Assembly (NCBI GenBank): GCA_963753615.1
Contig: CAVWCW010000022.1
Coordinates: 1 to 64,000 of the forward strand
Direction of reading: 5' to 3'
DNA length: 64,000 bases
From: CAVWCW01 sp963753615
Lineage (GTDB): Bacteria > Pseudomonadota > Gammaproteobacteria > Chromatiales > Chromatiaceae
In this document: piece by piece, positions 34,132 to 42,207 of the stretch
How positions within the stretch are numbered: position 1 is the stretch's first letter
How the letters are laid out: each line of letters begins with the position of its first letter
The notes under the pieces: model-generated
The model's input: the letters and a program-made list of their open reading frames with translations, nothing else
Told to the model about the DNA's origin: nothing
The model's database searches: none
Translations under genes and position numbers: made by a program

Positions 34132-35858
34132 ATGCGCACCTCCGCCTTCCCCCTGCAGACCGTCAAGGAAACCCCCGCCGACGCCGAAATCGTCAGCCAC
34201 CAGTCTGATGCTGCGCGCCGGCATGATCCGCAAGCTGGCCGCCGGGCTCTACACCTGGCTGCCGCTGGGGTTGCGGGTGCTGCGCAAGGTCGAACGCATC
34301 GTGCGCGAGGAGATGGAGCGGGCCGGCGCGCTGGAACTGCTGATGCCGGCGGTGCAGCCGGCCGAGCTGTGGCAGGAATCCGGACGCTGGGAGCAATACG
34401 GCCCGGAACTGCTGCGGCTTCAAGGATCGCCACGAGCGCGAATTCTGCTTCGGCCCGACCCACGAAGAAGTCATCACCGATCTGGCGCGCAACGAGATCG
34501 CAGCTACAGGCAGCTGCCGATCAATTTCTACCAGATCCAGACCAAGTTCCGCGACGAGATCCGGCCCCGTTTCGGCGTCATGCGGGCGCGCGAGTTCCTG
34601 ATGAAGGACGCCTACTCCTTCCACCTGGACGAGGCCTCCCTGGAGCGAGACCTACCAGGCCGATGTACGAGCCCTACAGCCGCATCTTCGAGCGCTGCGG
34701 GCTGGATTTCCGGGCGGTGGAGGCGGACACCGGCAGCATCGGCGGCCAGCGCCTCCCACGAGTTCCACGTGCTGGCCGACTCCGGCGAGGACGCCATCGT
34801 CTTCTCCAACGGCAGCGACTACGCCGCCAACGTCGAGCTGGCCGCGGCCCTGGCCCCGCCGGACGAGCGCCCGCCCCGCGCGAGGAACTGCAGACCGGTC
34901 GACACGCCCGGGCCAGCACAGCATCGAGGACTGGTCAGACGCTGTTCGACGTGCCCGTCGAGCGCATGCGTCAAGACCCTGCTGGTGCGACGGCAGCGAG
35001 GAGCGAGCGTGGTGGCGCTGGTGCTGCGCGGCGACCACGAACTCAATGAAATCAAGGCCGACAAGCTGCCCGCAGGTGGCCGCGCCGCTGCGCATGGCCA
35101 GCGACGAGGAGATTCGAGCCGCCGCCGGCTGCGACGCCGGCTCGATCGGCCCGGTCGGCCTGCGAATGCCGATCATCGCCGACCATGCCGCCGCTGGCGC
35201 CTGGCCGACTTCGTCTGCGGCGCCAACCAGGACGGCCAGCACCTTAGCGGCGTCAACTGGGAGCGCGACCTGCCCGCTGCCGCAGGTCGCCGATCTGCGC
35301 AAGTGCTCGCGCCGGCGACCCCAGCCCGGACGGCAAGGGCAGGCTGACCATCGCCCGCGGCATCGAGGTCGGCCATATCTTCCAGCTCGGACGCAAGTAC
35401 AGCCAGGCAATGAACGCCAGCGTGCTGGACGAGTCCGGCAAGGCGGTGACGCATGACCATGGGCTGCTACGGCATCGGCGTATCCCGGGTGGTGGCCGCC
35501 GCCATCGAGCAACACCACGACGACCGGGGCATCATGCTGGCCGACCGCCATCGCCCCCTTCCAGGTGGCCCTGCTGCCGATGCAGATGCACAAATCCTAC
35601 CGGGTGCGCGAGGCCGCCGAGCAGCTCTATCAAGAACTGCTCGACGCCGGCATCGAGGTCCTGTTCGACGACCGCCAGGTGCGGCCCGGCTTCATGTTCG
35701 CCGACATGGAGTTGATCGGCATCCCGCACCGGGTAGTCCTCGGCGAGCGCGGCCTCGACCAGGGCGAGGTGGAATATCGCGGCCGCCGCGATGCAGAGAA
35801 CCGGATGCTGCCTTTGGACGGCATCGTCGAGTTCCTTCAGCAACAGCTGAACCCTTAA
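34132..35858 (+). pseudogene. proS: Prolyl-tRNA synthetase with many single-base indels
   Basis: The whole ProRS sequence (about 570 codons) can be followed from MRTSAFPLQTVKETPADAEI to the C-terminal DGIVEFLQQQLNP, but in shifting frames. Clear indels occur at about 34204, 34424, 34496, 34647, 34657, 34748, 34868, 34897, 34910, 34931, 34943 and 34968, and several more up to about 35560; most are one-base insertions, some deletions. Catalytic blocks survive, for example FGPTHEEVITDLARNE, DEIRPRFGVMRAREFLMKDA, and the anticodon-binding tail from 35565 on is intact. ProRS is normally single-copy and essential, so errors in the assembled sequence are more likely than decay. If real, another proS must exist elsewhere. 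Confidence 0.85.
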
Positions 35859-35879
35859 AGGAAGGCTGGAGAACGTCCA

Positions 35880-36010
35880 CCCTGGCTTTCTTCGCCACGG
35901 CTTTCGAGACCGCGGTTTCCGACAGCCTTCGTTTTCAACCGCATGGGGCGATTGAAAATGGCGGGGCACCCTGCCCCACGCAGGAAGCGCTATCAACCGG
36001 CGTTTCCTTG
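35880..36010 (+). repeat. Three-copy inverted-repeat element, copy B
   Basis: Same element as 41155-41290 (same strand) and 1748-1885 (opposite strand). Here it fills the gap between proS and fabA and ends about 22 bases before the fabA start. The stem GGCTTTCGAGACCGCGGTTTCC is imperfect relative to copy C, while the GGGGCACCCTGCCCC hairpin is well formed. Confidence 0.75.
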
Positions 36011-36032
36011 GCCCACGACCAGAGAAGCGCCA

Positions 36033-36548
36033 ATGAGCCGATCCAACGCCTACGATACCGATCAACTCCTGGAATGCGGCTACGGGCGCATGTTCGGCCC
36101 GGGGAACGCCCAGCTGCCGGTGCCCAACATGCTGATGATGGACCGGGTTACCAAGATCAGCGACGAAGGCGGCAACTACGGCAAGGGCGAGATCATCGCC
36201 GAGCTCGACATCAAGCCGGACCTCTGGTTCTTTGACTGCCATTTCCCCGGAGACCCGGTAATGCCGGGATGCCTGGGCCTGGACGCCATGTGGCAACTGG
36301 TGGGTTTCTTCCTGGCCTGGATCGGCAATCCGGGTCGCGGCCGGGCCCTGGGGGTGGGTGAAGTCAAGTTCACCGGGCAGGTCCTGCCCACCGCGAAGAA
36401 CGTAACCTATTCCATCGACGTCAAGCGGGTGATCAGCCGCAAGCTGGTACTCGGTATCGCCGACGGGCGCATGAAAGTCGACGGGCGCGAGATCTATACC
36501 GCCAAGGACCTGCGGGTCGGGTTGTTCACCTCCACCGAGGGGTTCTGA
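36033..36548 (+). CDS. fabA: 3-hydroxydecanoyl-ACP dehydratase/isomerase
   Basis: 171 residues from ATG 36033, identical in length to E. coli FabA; upstream codons belong to the repeat. Dehydrates and isomerises C10 intermediates, giving cis-unsaturated fatty acids. The hot-dog active site is FFDCHFPGDPVMPGCLGLD near residues 66-84, with the catalytic His and Asp. FabB is not adjacent. Unsaturated chains made by this route are the substrates for the CFA-type enzymes at 4378-11233. Confidence 0.97.
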   Translation: MSRSNAYDTDQLLECGYGRMFGPGNAQLPVPNMLMMDRVTKISDEGGNYGKGEIIAELDIKPDLWFFDCHFPGDPVMPGCLGLDAMWQLVGFFLAWIGNPGRGRALGVGEVKFTGQVLPTAKNVTYSIDVKRVISRKLVLGIADGRMKVDGREIYTAKDLRVGLFTSTEGF

Positions 36549-36603
36549 CACAGCGCAGACGCCAAGCTCCATACCTTTGCGGACCTACCCGCACCAAGGC
36601 CTC

Positions 36604-36853
36604 GAATTCAGCCCGGATATTTCACCAGGTATCGCGTCTCTGGCCCAGGGCCTGTGCGGCTGGGCGCCGCTCTGGAGCGAAACCGATAGCCATAGTACCG
36701 GTTGAGTGAAGCGCAAGCCCAGGCGTGCCCGAACCAGCCAGGGGTGCGATAGCCAGGCGGCGTGATTCCGGATATTTCGCTGCAGACGCCTCCGCAGTCC
36801 TTTTCGAGGTTTCGAATTTCCAGTCGCTTATGCGCAGCCGCCCGGCGGCCCGG
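36604..36853 (+). repeat. 250-bp non-coding direct repeat, copy 2
   Basis: Partner of 21049-21300, same orientation, about 15.5 kb away. It fills most of the 402-base gap between fabA and the His-rich secreted protein. No open frame is shared between the copies. See copy 1 for landmarks. Confidence 0.85.
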
Positions 36854-36950
36854 GTAGAAGATGCGGGGTAGCGCAGCAGGTGCTGTCGTTCATCGACCGT
36901 TCAGCCGGCAAGGCACATCCTTAAGCTGAGACTTACAGGAGGAACAACCG

Positions 36951-37415
36951 ATGAAACGTCTGCTTATTGGCTTAATGACTATCTCGCTGCTGCTTGCCGG
37001 AACGACCACGCTGGCCCGGGGGAATCGCGACAACGGGCGCCACCATGGACCGCGCCCACCCGCGCACCAGGGCTATCACCGCCCCCACCACCGCCCGCAA
37101 TACTACCGGCCTAACCGCCACCATCATCATCACGGCGATGGCTACCGCGGCGCTTACCTGCTCGGTGGGGTGGCATTGGGGGCGGTGCTGGCAGATGCCT
37201 TCTCTTACCGCGACCCCGAAGTGGTCTACGTAGAACGCAGCCCCTATCCCAGGACCCGGATCGTCTACCGCGACCGGCCGGTCTCCACGGCCCTGGTCTC
37301 GGAGCCCGAGTGGCGTCTTTTGAGGGACCAGAGCGACAACTGCTACGAGGTCAGCGTGGACGAGAGCGGGAACGAGTTGCGCACTCAGGTTCCGGCGTCG
37401 GAGTGCGACTGGTAG
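36951..37415 (+). CDS. His-rich secreted protein
   Basis: 154 residues with signal peptide (LIGLMTISLLLAGTTTLA). The mature N-terminal third is rich in His, Arg, Pro and Tyr, including HRPHHRPQYYRPNRHHHHHG near 44-63, suited to binding metal ions or a polyanion. A Gly/Ala hydrophobic segment (AYLLGGVALGAVLADAF) follows, then a Tyr/Arg-rich part, with two Cys near the C-terminus. AGGAGG ribosome site upstream. Similar in layout to RcnB-like or glycine-zipper envelope proteins, but not assignable. A hairpin terminator follows. Confidence 0.7.
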   Translation: MKRLLIGLMTISLLLAGTTTLARGNRDNGRHHGPRPPAHQGYHRPHHRPQYYRPNRHHHHHGDGYRGAYLLGGVALGAVLADAFSYRDPEVVYVERSPYPRTRIVYRDRPVSTALVSEPEWRLLRDQSDNCYEVSVDESGNELRTQVPASECDW

Positions 37416-37431
37416 GCGTCTGCGTCTGGCA

Positions 37432-37466
37432 GCGCGGGGCGGACAGCCCCGCGCGGGCACCTTTTT
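37432..37466. terminator. Terminator between convergent genes
   Basis: GCGCGGGGC / GCCCCGCGC nine-base stem with a five-base loop, followed after seven bases by TTTTT. It sits between the His-rich protein gene and the end of the DUF3501 gene. Confidence 0.6.
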
Positions 37467-37482
37467 GGCGATCAGTTCCTGT

Positions 37483-38067
37483 CTAACCCAGATCCGCCGC
37501 CAGGGCATCCCGGATATTAGCCGGGATGGGCTCCGCCGCCTCGGTATAGTTGGGGTGCTCGATACCGGCGCTGACGGCAGCCCCGGCCTTCACCGCCTGG
37601 ACCATCTCAGGACTCAGCTCGAAGCGCAGAAAATGCACCGACGAGGTCTTCTCCTCGTCCGCCCGCTCCAGGTCCTCGTCCGCAATGGCATAGACGCGGT
37701 CGAAGTCGGCCACCTGCACCCAGACCTTATCTTCGATCCCGATCAGACCCGCCAAGGCGACGCGCCGTTCCTCCGGATCCGGGTACTCCATCATGAAGGT
37801 GGCCTTCCAGTTGCTGCCGTCCGGGATCAGGGGATTGTAGGCATCCAGTTCCTCCTGAATCCCTTCGGCCTCGAAGATGCGCTCGATTCGCAGCATCTCC
37901 TGCACCTGGTACTGCATGGTCAGGGCGTCCTCGAAATACAGGCTGGCGTTGGACCCCACGTCCAGCTTGCGGTTCTTCTTGTGCGCCATCACCTGGGCGC
38001 GGAACTCGCCGCGCCGCTGGGCGTAGTCTTCCAGGCTGTAGAGGTCGTCTCGGCTGAGTTTGTTCAT
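37483..38067 (-). CDS. DUF3501 protein
   Basis: A 194-residue cytosolic protein of the DUF3501 family, starting MNKLSRDDLYSLEDYAQRR and holding the conserved KNRKLDVGSNASLYFED block near 31-47. In many proteobacteria it is encoded directly after a rubrerythrin and an HdrD/GlpC-like Fe-S protein, as here; the start is three bases after the previous stop. The biochemical role is unknown; co-occurrence suggests peroxide or redox defence. Confidence 0.88.
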   Translation of the reverse strand: MNKLSRDDLYSLEDYAQRRGEFRAQVMAHKKNRKLDVGSNASLYFEDALTMQYQVQEMLRIERIFEAEGIQEELDAYNPLIPDGSNWKATFMMEYPDPEERRVALAGLIGIEDKVWVQVADFDRVYAIADEDLERADEEKTSSVHFLRFELSPEMVQAVKAGAAVSAGIEHPNYTEAAEPIPANIRDALAADLG

Positions 38068-38070
38068 GGT

Positions 38071-39411
38071 TTAGATTCCGTATGCCTTGCGCAGCAGACT
38101 GATCGGGTGTTCCGGGTCGCTGCCGTCGTTCAGGCCATTGGCGATCTGGTGACCGGCCATGGCGCAATCGCTGGTGTAGTGATCGGCCCCCATCTGCTTG
38201 ACCCGATTGACCACCGGGCGCGCGATCTTCATGGAGATCTCGTGGAACTCCTTTTTAACCGCGTAGGTGCCGTCGTGACCGGAGCAGCGCTCGATCGCCT
38301 GCACCTCGGTATCCGGCACCAGTTGCAGGGCGTCACGGGTCTTCAGGCCAATGCGCTGCACCCGTTGATGGCAGGCCACGTGGTAGGCGACCTTGCCCAG
38401 GGAGTGCTTAAAGTCGGTGTTCAGCTTGCCGTGCTTGTGGCGCAGCATTAGATACTCGAAGGGATCGAAAATTGCCTCCGCGACCTTCTTGACCTCGGGG
38501 TCGTCCGGGAACAACAACGGCAGTTCCTGCTTGAACATCAGGCCGCATGAGGGAATTGGCGCGACAATGTCCCAGCCTTCATCTACCAGCTTCGCCAGTA
38601 CCGGGATGTTGACGTTCTTGGACTTCTCCACCGATTCGAGATCGCCGAGTTCCAGCTTCGGCATGCCGCAGCAGCGCTCTTTGGGCGCGATCGTCACGGG
38701 GATGCCATTGTGCTCGAACACCGCCACTAGGTCCTCTCCGATCTCGGGCTCGTTGCGGTTGCCGTAACAGGTTGCGAAAAGCACCACCTTGCCTTTGGTG
38801 GATCCGGCCGCTTCGGCGCCGTCGCCGGGTTTCTGGGACAGGCGGCTGCGCATCGAGCGACTGTGAAATTCAGGCAGCTTGGCGTTTCGGTGCACCCCAA
38901 GCTGCTTCTCCAGCACCTTACGGAAACCACCGTTGCGGTTCATCGCGTTGACCACTCCGGAGACCACCGGTATGCCCGCCAGGGAGCCCAGCTTATCGGT
39001 GTCGGTCAGGGTCTTGTCACGGAAGGACGCGCCCTGCTGCTTGAACTTCACCGCTTTGGCCTGAAGCATCAGGTGCGGGAAATCAAGGTTCCACTCGTGG
39101 GGCGGTACATAGGGGCATTTCGTCAGGAAGCAGAGATCGCAGAGGTAGCAGTGGTCCACCACCTGCCAGTAATCCTCCTTGGCGACTCCGTCTACTTCCA
39201 TCGTATCTGATTCGTCCACCAGGTCGAACAAGGTGGGAAAGGAGTTGCACAGGCTCACGCAGCGACGGCATCCGTGGCAGATGTCGAAGACGCGCTCCAA
39301 CTCTTTGAACAAGGCCTGCTCGTCGTAAAATTCCGGTTTCTTCCAGTCCAAGGCATGCCGGGTCGGCGCCTCCAAACTGCCTTCTCGGGCGGAGCCAGTC
39401 GGTCCTGCCAT
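38071..39411 (-). CDS. HdrD/GlpC-like iron-sulfur protein with two CCG domains
   Basis: 446 residues from ATG 39411, chosen because GGAGGG precedes it and upstream codons are not protein-like. The N-terminal ferredoxin-like part binds two [4Fe-4S] clusters: CHGCRRCVSLC near 45-55 and CYLCDLCFLTKC near 89-100. Two CCG (DUF3400/heterodisulfide-reductase) domains follow, with CCGMPKLELGD near 248 and ERCSGHDGTYA near 377. Probably passes electrons between an NAD(P)H- or quinone-linked donor and rubrerythrin, inferred from the operon. Confidence 0.88.
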   Translation of the reverse strand: MAGPTGSAREGSLEAPTRHALDWKKPEFYDEQALFKELERVFDICHGCRRCVSLCNSFPTLFDLVDESDTMEVDGVAKEDYWQVVDHCYLCDLCFLTKCPYVPPHEWNLDFPHLMLQAKAVKFKQQGASFRDKTLTDTDKLGSLAGIPVVSGVVNAMNRNGGFRKVLEKQLGVHRNAKLPEFHSRSMRSRLSQKPGDGAEAAGSTKGKVVLFATCYGNRNEPEIGEDLVAVFEHNGIPVTIAPKERCCGMPKLELGDLESVEKSKNVNIPVLAKLVDEGWDIVAPIPSCGLMFKQELPLLFPDDPEVKKVAEAIFDPFEYLMLRHKHGKLNTDFKHSLGKVAYHVACHQRVQRIGLKTRDALQLVPDTEVQAIERCSGHDGTYAVKKEFHEISMKIARPVVNRVKQMGADHYTSDCAMAGHQIANGLNDGSDPEHPISLLRKAYGI

Positions 39412-39466
39412 GGGGCCCTCCAATGATACAACGCAATGCGGAACCGGCCGGCAGCCAGGTTCCCAG

Positions 39467-39504
39467 GGTTGAGGCGGGGGCCGCGCCCCCGCCTCGATCA
39501 ACCG
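39467..39504. terminator. Strong intercistronic hairpin in the rubrerythrin operon
   Basis: GAGGCGGGGGC / GCCCCCGCCTC stem with a tiny loop, extended by GGTT / AACC. It lies between the rubrerythrin stop (39521) and the Fe-S gene start (39411). No T tract follows on either strand, so it may slow or process the transcript and make rubrerythrin more abundant than the downstream genes. Confidence 0.5.
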
Positions 39505-39520
39505 ATCAGCGCGATGGCGC

Positions 39521-39940
39521 TCAGCTGTCCAGGGCGTCCAGGGCCTTCTGGAAGCGGTTGGCGTGAGAGCGCTCGGCCTTAGCCAGGGTCTCGAACCAGT
39601 CGGCGATCTCGTCGAAGCCCTCGTCGCGGGCCTCCTTTGCCATACCCGGGTACATGTCGGTGTACTCATGGGTCTCACCGGCAATCGCGGCCTTCAGGTT
39701 ATCCGAGGTACCGCCAATCGGCAGGCCAGTCGCAGGGTCGCCCACGGCTTCGAGGTACTCCAAATGGCCGTGAGCGTGGCCAGTCTCGCCTTCGGCGGTG
39801 GAGCGGAATACCGCAGCCACGTCGTTGTAACCCTCAACATCGGCCTTGGACGCGAAGTAGAGATAACGGCGGTTGGCCTGGGACTCACCAGAAAAAGCGT
39901 CTTTCAGATTGCCTTCGGTTTTGCTGCCTTTCAGAGACAT
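39521..39940 (-). CDS. Rubrerythrin, short form without rubredoxin domain
   Basis: 139 residues, ferritin-like four-helix bundle. Di-iron ligands are visible as E in SGESQANRRYL near 18-28, EGETGHAHGHLEYL near 50-63 and the later GETHEYTDMY and KAERSHANRF motifs (the last near 122-131). There is no C-terminal rubredoxin CxxC pair. It reduces hydrogen peroxide with electrons from a partner, here probably the Fe-S protein encoded next. AAGGAG-type ribosome site. It is the first gene of the operon and lies just downstream of oxyR. Confidence 0.92.
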   Translation of the reverse strand: MSLKGSKTEGNLKDAFSGESQANRRYLYFASKADVEGYNDVAAVFRSTAEGETGHAHGHLEYLEAVGDPATGLPIGGTSDNLKAAIAGETHEYTDMYPGMAKEARDEGFDEIADWFETLAKAERSHANRFQKALDALDS

Positions 39941-40067
39941 ATAGTTTTCTCCTTATTGCTTGGTTTAACGCCGGTAGGTCCGGCGCCTGCGAAGAATATA
40001 GTACCAGCATCCCAACAAAGGAAATAAGGAATTCCAATAAACTCGATAGATCAAGACTATCACCGCC

Positions 40068-41000
40068 TCACCCCTCCGGCGACAGCACCTCCACGCAGCT
40101 CAGCCTGCATTCCGCCACACTGCGGGCCACCAGGTCGATCGCGTCGGGTCGCGGAAAGCTGCGGCGCCAGGCAAGGGCCACGAGCCGGCTCGGGGCCTGC
40201 CCGGCGAAGCGGCGAATGCTCAGCAGACGCTCGGAAAAGCGATCCGCGCCGGCGGCGGTGCACGGCAGCACAGTCACCCCGATGCCGCTGGCCACCATGT
40301 ACCTGATGGTCTCCAGGGAACCGCCCTCCAGGTTGCTCTGAATGCCGTTGACGGCGCTGCCCTGCAGACACTCAGGGCAGGCCAGCAGCACTTGGTCGCG
40401 AAAGCAGTGGCCGGCACCCAGCAACAGCACCTTCTCGTCCGCCAGCGCCCCCGGCGCCACGACCTCCAAGCGGTTCCAGGGGTGGGAACTGGGCAACAGC
40501 ACAACGAAGGGCTCTTCGTAAAGAGACCGAGTCAGCAAGCCCGGTTCCGAAAACGGCAGTGAAATGATAATGGCGTCCAACTCGCCCTGCTTCAGGCGCG
40601 CGCTCAGATTCGCGGTATAGTTCTCCTCGATCACCAAGGGCATCTCGGGGGCTCTCTCGGCGAGGATCGGCACCAGGTTCGGCAACAAATAAGGCCCGAT
40701 GGTATAGATCGCCCCGAGCCGCAACGGTCCGGCGAGTTGGTTGCGCCCCTGGCGGGCGATCTCTCGCACCACACCTGCCTCTTCCAGCACTCGCTGGGCC
40801 TGGCTCACCACCTGCTCGCCCACCGGAGTTATGCTGACCTCCCCGGGGCCGCGCTCGAACAGGCTCACCCCCAGTTCCTCCTCCAGCTTCTTCACCGCCA
40901 CGCTCAGGGTTGGTTGGCTGACGAAACAGGCCTCAGCGGCCCGCCCAAAGTGTCTTTCCCGCGCCACGGCCACGATATAGCGGAGTTCGTTCAACGTCAT
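40068..41000 (-). CDS. oxyR: Hydrogen-peroxide-sensing LysR regulator OxyR
   Basis: 310 residues. N-terminal LysR helix-turn-helix (ELRYIVAVARERHFGRAAEA at about 5-24). The redox pair is kept: GHCFRDQVLLACPEC around 197-211 corresponds to Cys199 and Cys208 of E. coli OxyR. It activates peroxide-defence genes when the disulfide forms. The rubrerythrin operon starts 127 bases downstream on the same strand and is a likely target, though no operator can be assigned with confidence. Confidence 0.93.
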   Translation of the reverse strand: MTLNELRYIVAVARERHFGRAAEACFVSQPTLSVAVKKLEEELGVSLFERGPGEVSITPVGEQVVSQAQRVLEEAGVVREIARQGRNQLAGPLRLGAIYTIGPYLLPNLVPILAERAPEMPLVIEENYTANLSARLKQGELDAIIISLPFSEPGLLTRSLYEEPFVVLLPSSHPWNRLEVVAPGALADEKVLLLGAGHCFRDQVLLACPECLQGSAVNGIQSNLEGGSLETIRYMVASGIGVTVLPCTAAGADRFSERLLSIRRFAGQAPSRLVALAWRRSFPRPDAIDLVARSVAECRLSCVEVLSPEG

Positions 41001-41154
41001 AGCGGATTACTCGCTGTCTGGGTCCGTCCCCGATGACGGGAACCACTTCCCGGAAATCCCGGCCCGAATTTCCCTATTATAGGGCTTAGGGAAGTTGTCA
41101 ATCCGCGGGGCGGTGTGATATGGATGCCGTTCAGGAACACGCTGAAACAATGCC

Positions 41155-41290
41155 GACCAGGGGTTTCTTCAGCGCGGCCTTCGAAAACGCGGTTTTCGAA
41201 GGCCTTCATTTTCAATCGCTTGGGGCGATTGGAAATGGCCGGGCATAATGCCCGTCCGGGAAAAGCTGAACACACGGCGTTTCCCCGGAT
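41155..41290 (+). repeat. Three-copy inverted-repeat element, copy C
   Basis: Best-formed copy. CCTTCGAAAAC-GCG-GTTTTCGAAGG at 41179-41203 is a perfect 11-base stem, followed by CAATCGC / GCGATTG and GGGCAT / ATGCCC hairpins. It ends about 25 bases before the cpdA start, so it would lie in the cpdA leader if transcription begins upstream. Confidence 0.8.
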
Positions 41291-41315
41291 AACCAGAACC
41301 GATGCAGACCCCAAA

Positions 41316-42137
41316 ATGCCGCAAGCCGGACTCTTCAACTCTCTGCCACCGGGAAGCCTGCGCGTCGTGCAGCTTACCGACACTCACCTGTACGCCGATC
41401 CGGCGGGCTGCCTGTTGGGGCTCAACACCCTGGATTCGCTGCAAGCAGTACTGGAGTTGACCCACCGGCTGGGCCCAATCGACCTGGTACTGGCCACCGG
41501 CGACCTGGTGCACGACGCCAGCGCCGCAGGCTATAGTCGGCTGCGCGAGCGCCTGTCCGGGCTCGAGGTGCCGGTGTATTGCCTGCCCGGCAACCATGAT
41601 CTGCCGGGCCCCATGCGTGAGCACCTGGTCGGCGGCCCGGTGGAAATGGTGCCCTGGGTGCTGCGTGGCGACTGGCTGCTGGTGTTTCTCGACTCCACGA
41701 TACCGGAAGAGGACGGCGGCCACCTGCGGTCCGAGGAGCTGGACCGACTGGAGGCGATACTGCAGCGCCACCCGAAGCAGCATAGCCTGATCTGCCTGCA
41801 CCACCACCCCCTGGCCACCGGCAGCAGCTGGATGGACTCCATGGCGGTGGACAATGCCGACCAGTTGCTGGCGATCGTCAAACGCCAGCCCCAGGTACGG
41901 GGGATGCTCTGGGGCCATATCCACCAGGAATTCGACCGCGCGCGGCAGGGCGTGCGGTTTCTGGGCAGCCCCTCAACCTGCATCCAGTTCACCCCGAACA
42001 AGCATGGCTTCGGGGTAGACGCCACCCCCCCCGGCTACCGCTGGCTGGCACTCCAGCCCGACGGCCAGATCCAAACCGGCATCGAACGCCTGGCCGACCT
42101 CCCTGGCCAAATCAACTTCGCCTCCGGCGGCTATTGA
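41316..42137 (+). CDS. cpdA: 3',5'-cyclic-AMP phosphodiesterase CpdA
   Basis: 273 residues from ATG 41316, since earlier codons fall in the repeat. Calcineurin-like metallophosphoesterase with all metal motifs: QLTDTHLYAD near 18-27, ATGDLVHD near 59-66, GNHD near 91-94, LICLHHHPLATGS near 153-165, and GHIHQEFD near 203. Hydrolyses cAMP and so tempers CRP-dependent control. Length matches E. coli CpdA (275). Convergent with sfsA; a 7-bp repeat lies between. Confidence 0.92.
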   Translation: MPQAGLFNSLPPGSLRVVQLTDTHLYADPAGCLLGLNTLDSLQAVLELTHRLGPIDLVLATGDLVHDASAAGYSRLRERLSGLEVPVYCLPGNHDLPGPMREHLVGGPVEMVPWVLRGDWLLVFLDSTIPEEDGGHLRSEELDRLEAILQRHPKQHSLICLHHHPLATGSSWMDSMAVDNADQLLAIVKRQPQVRGMLWGHIHQEFDRARQGVRFLGSPSTCIQFTPNKHGFGVDATPPGYRWLALQPDGQIQTGIERLADLPGQINFASGGY

Positions 42138-42178
42138 GAAGTCGCCAACAAGCTACCAGCCGACCTTCTCAATCCTGA

Positions 42179-42204
42179 GTCCTCAGTCCTCAGTCCAGTC
42201 CTCA
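42179..42204. repeat. Short array of the GTCCTCA unit
   Basis: Three GTCCTCA units, the last separated from the first two by GTCCA, preceded by a degenerate ATCCTGA. Same unit as 31584-31632 and the same setting, a convergent 3'-3' gene spacer. Confidence 0.85.
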
Positions 42205-42207
42205 GCC

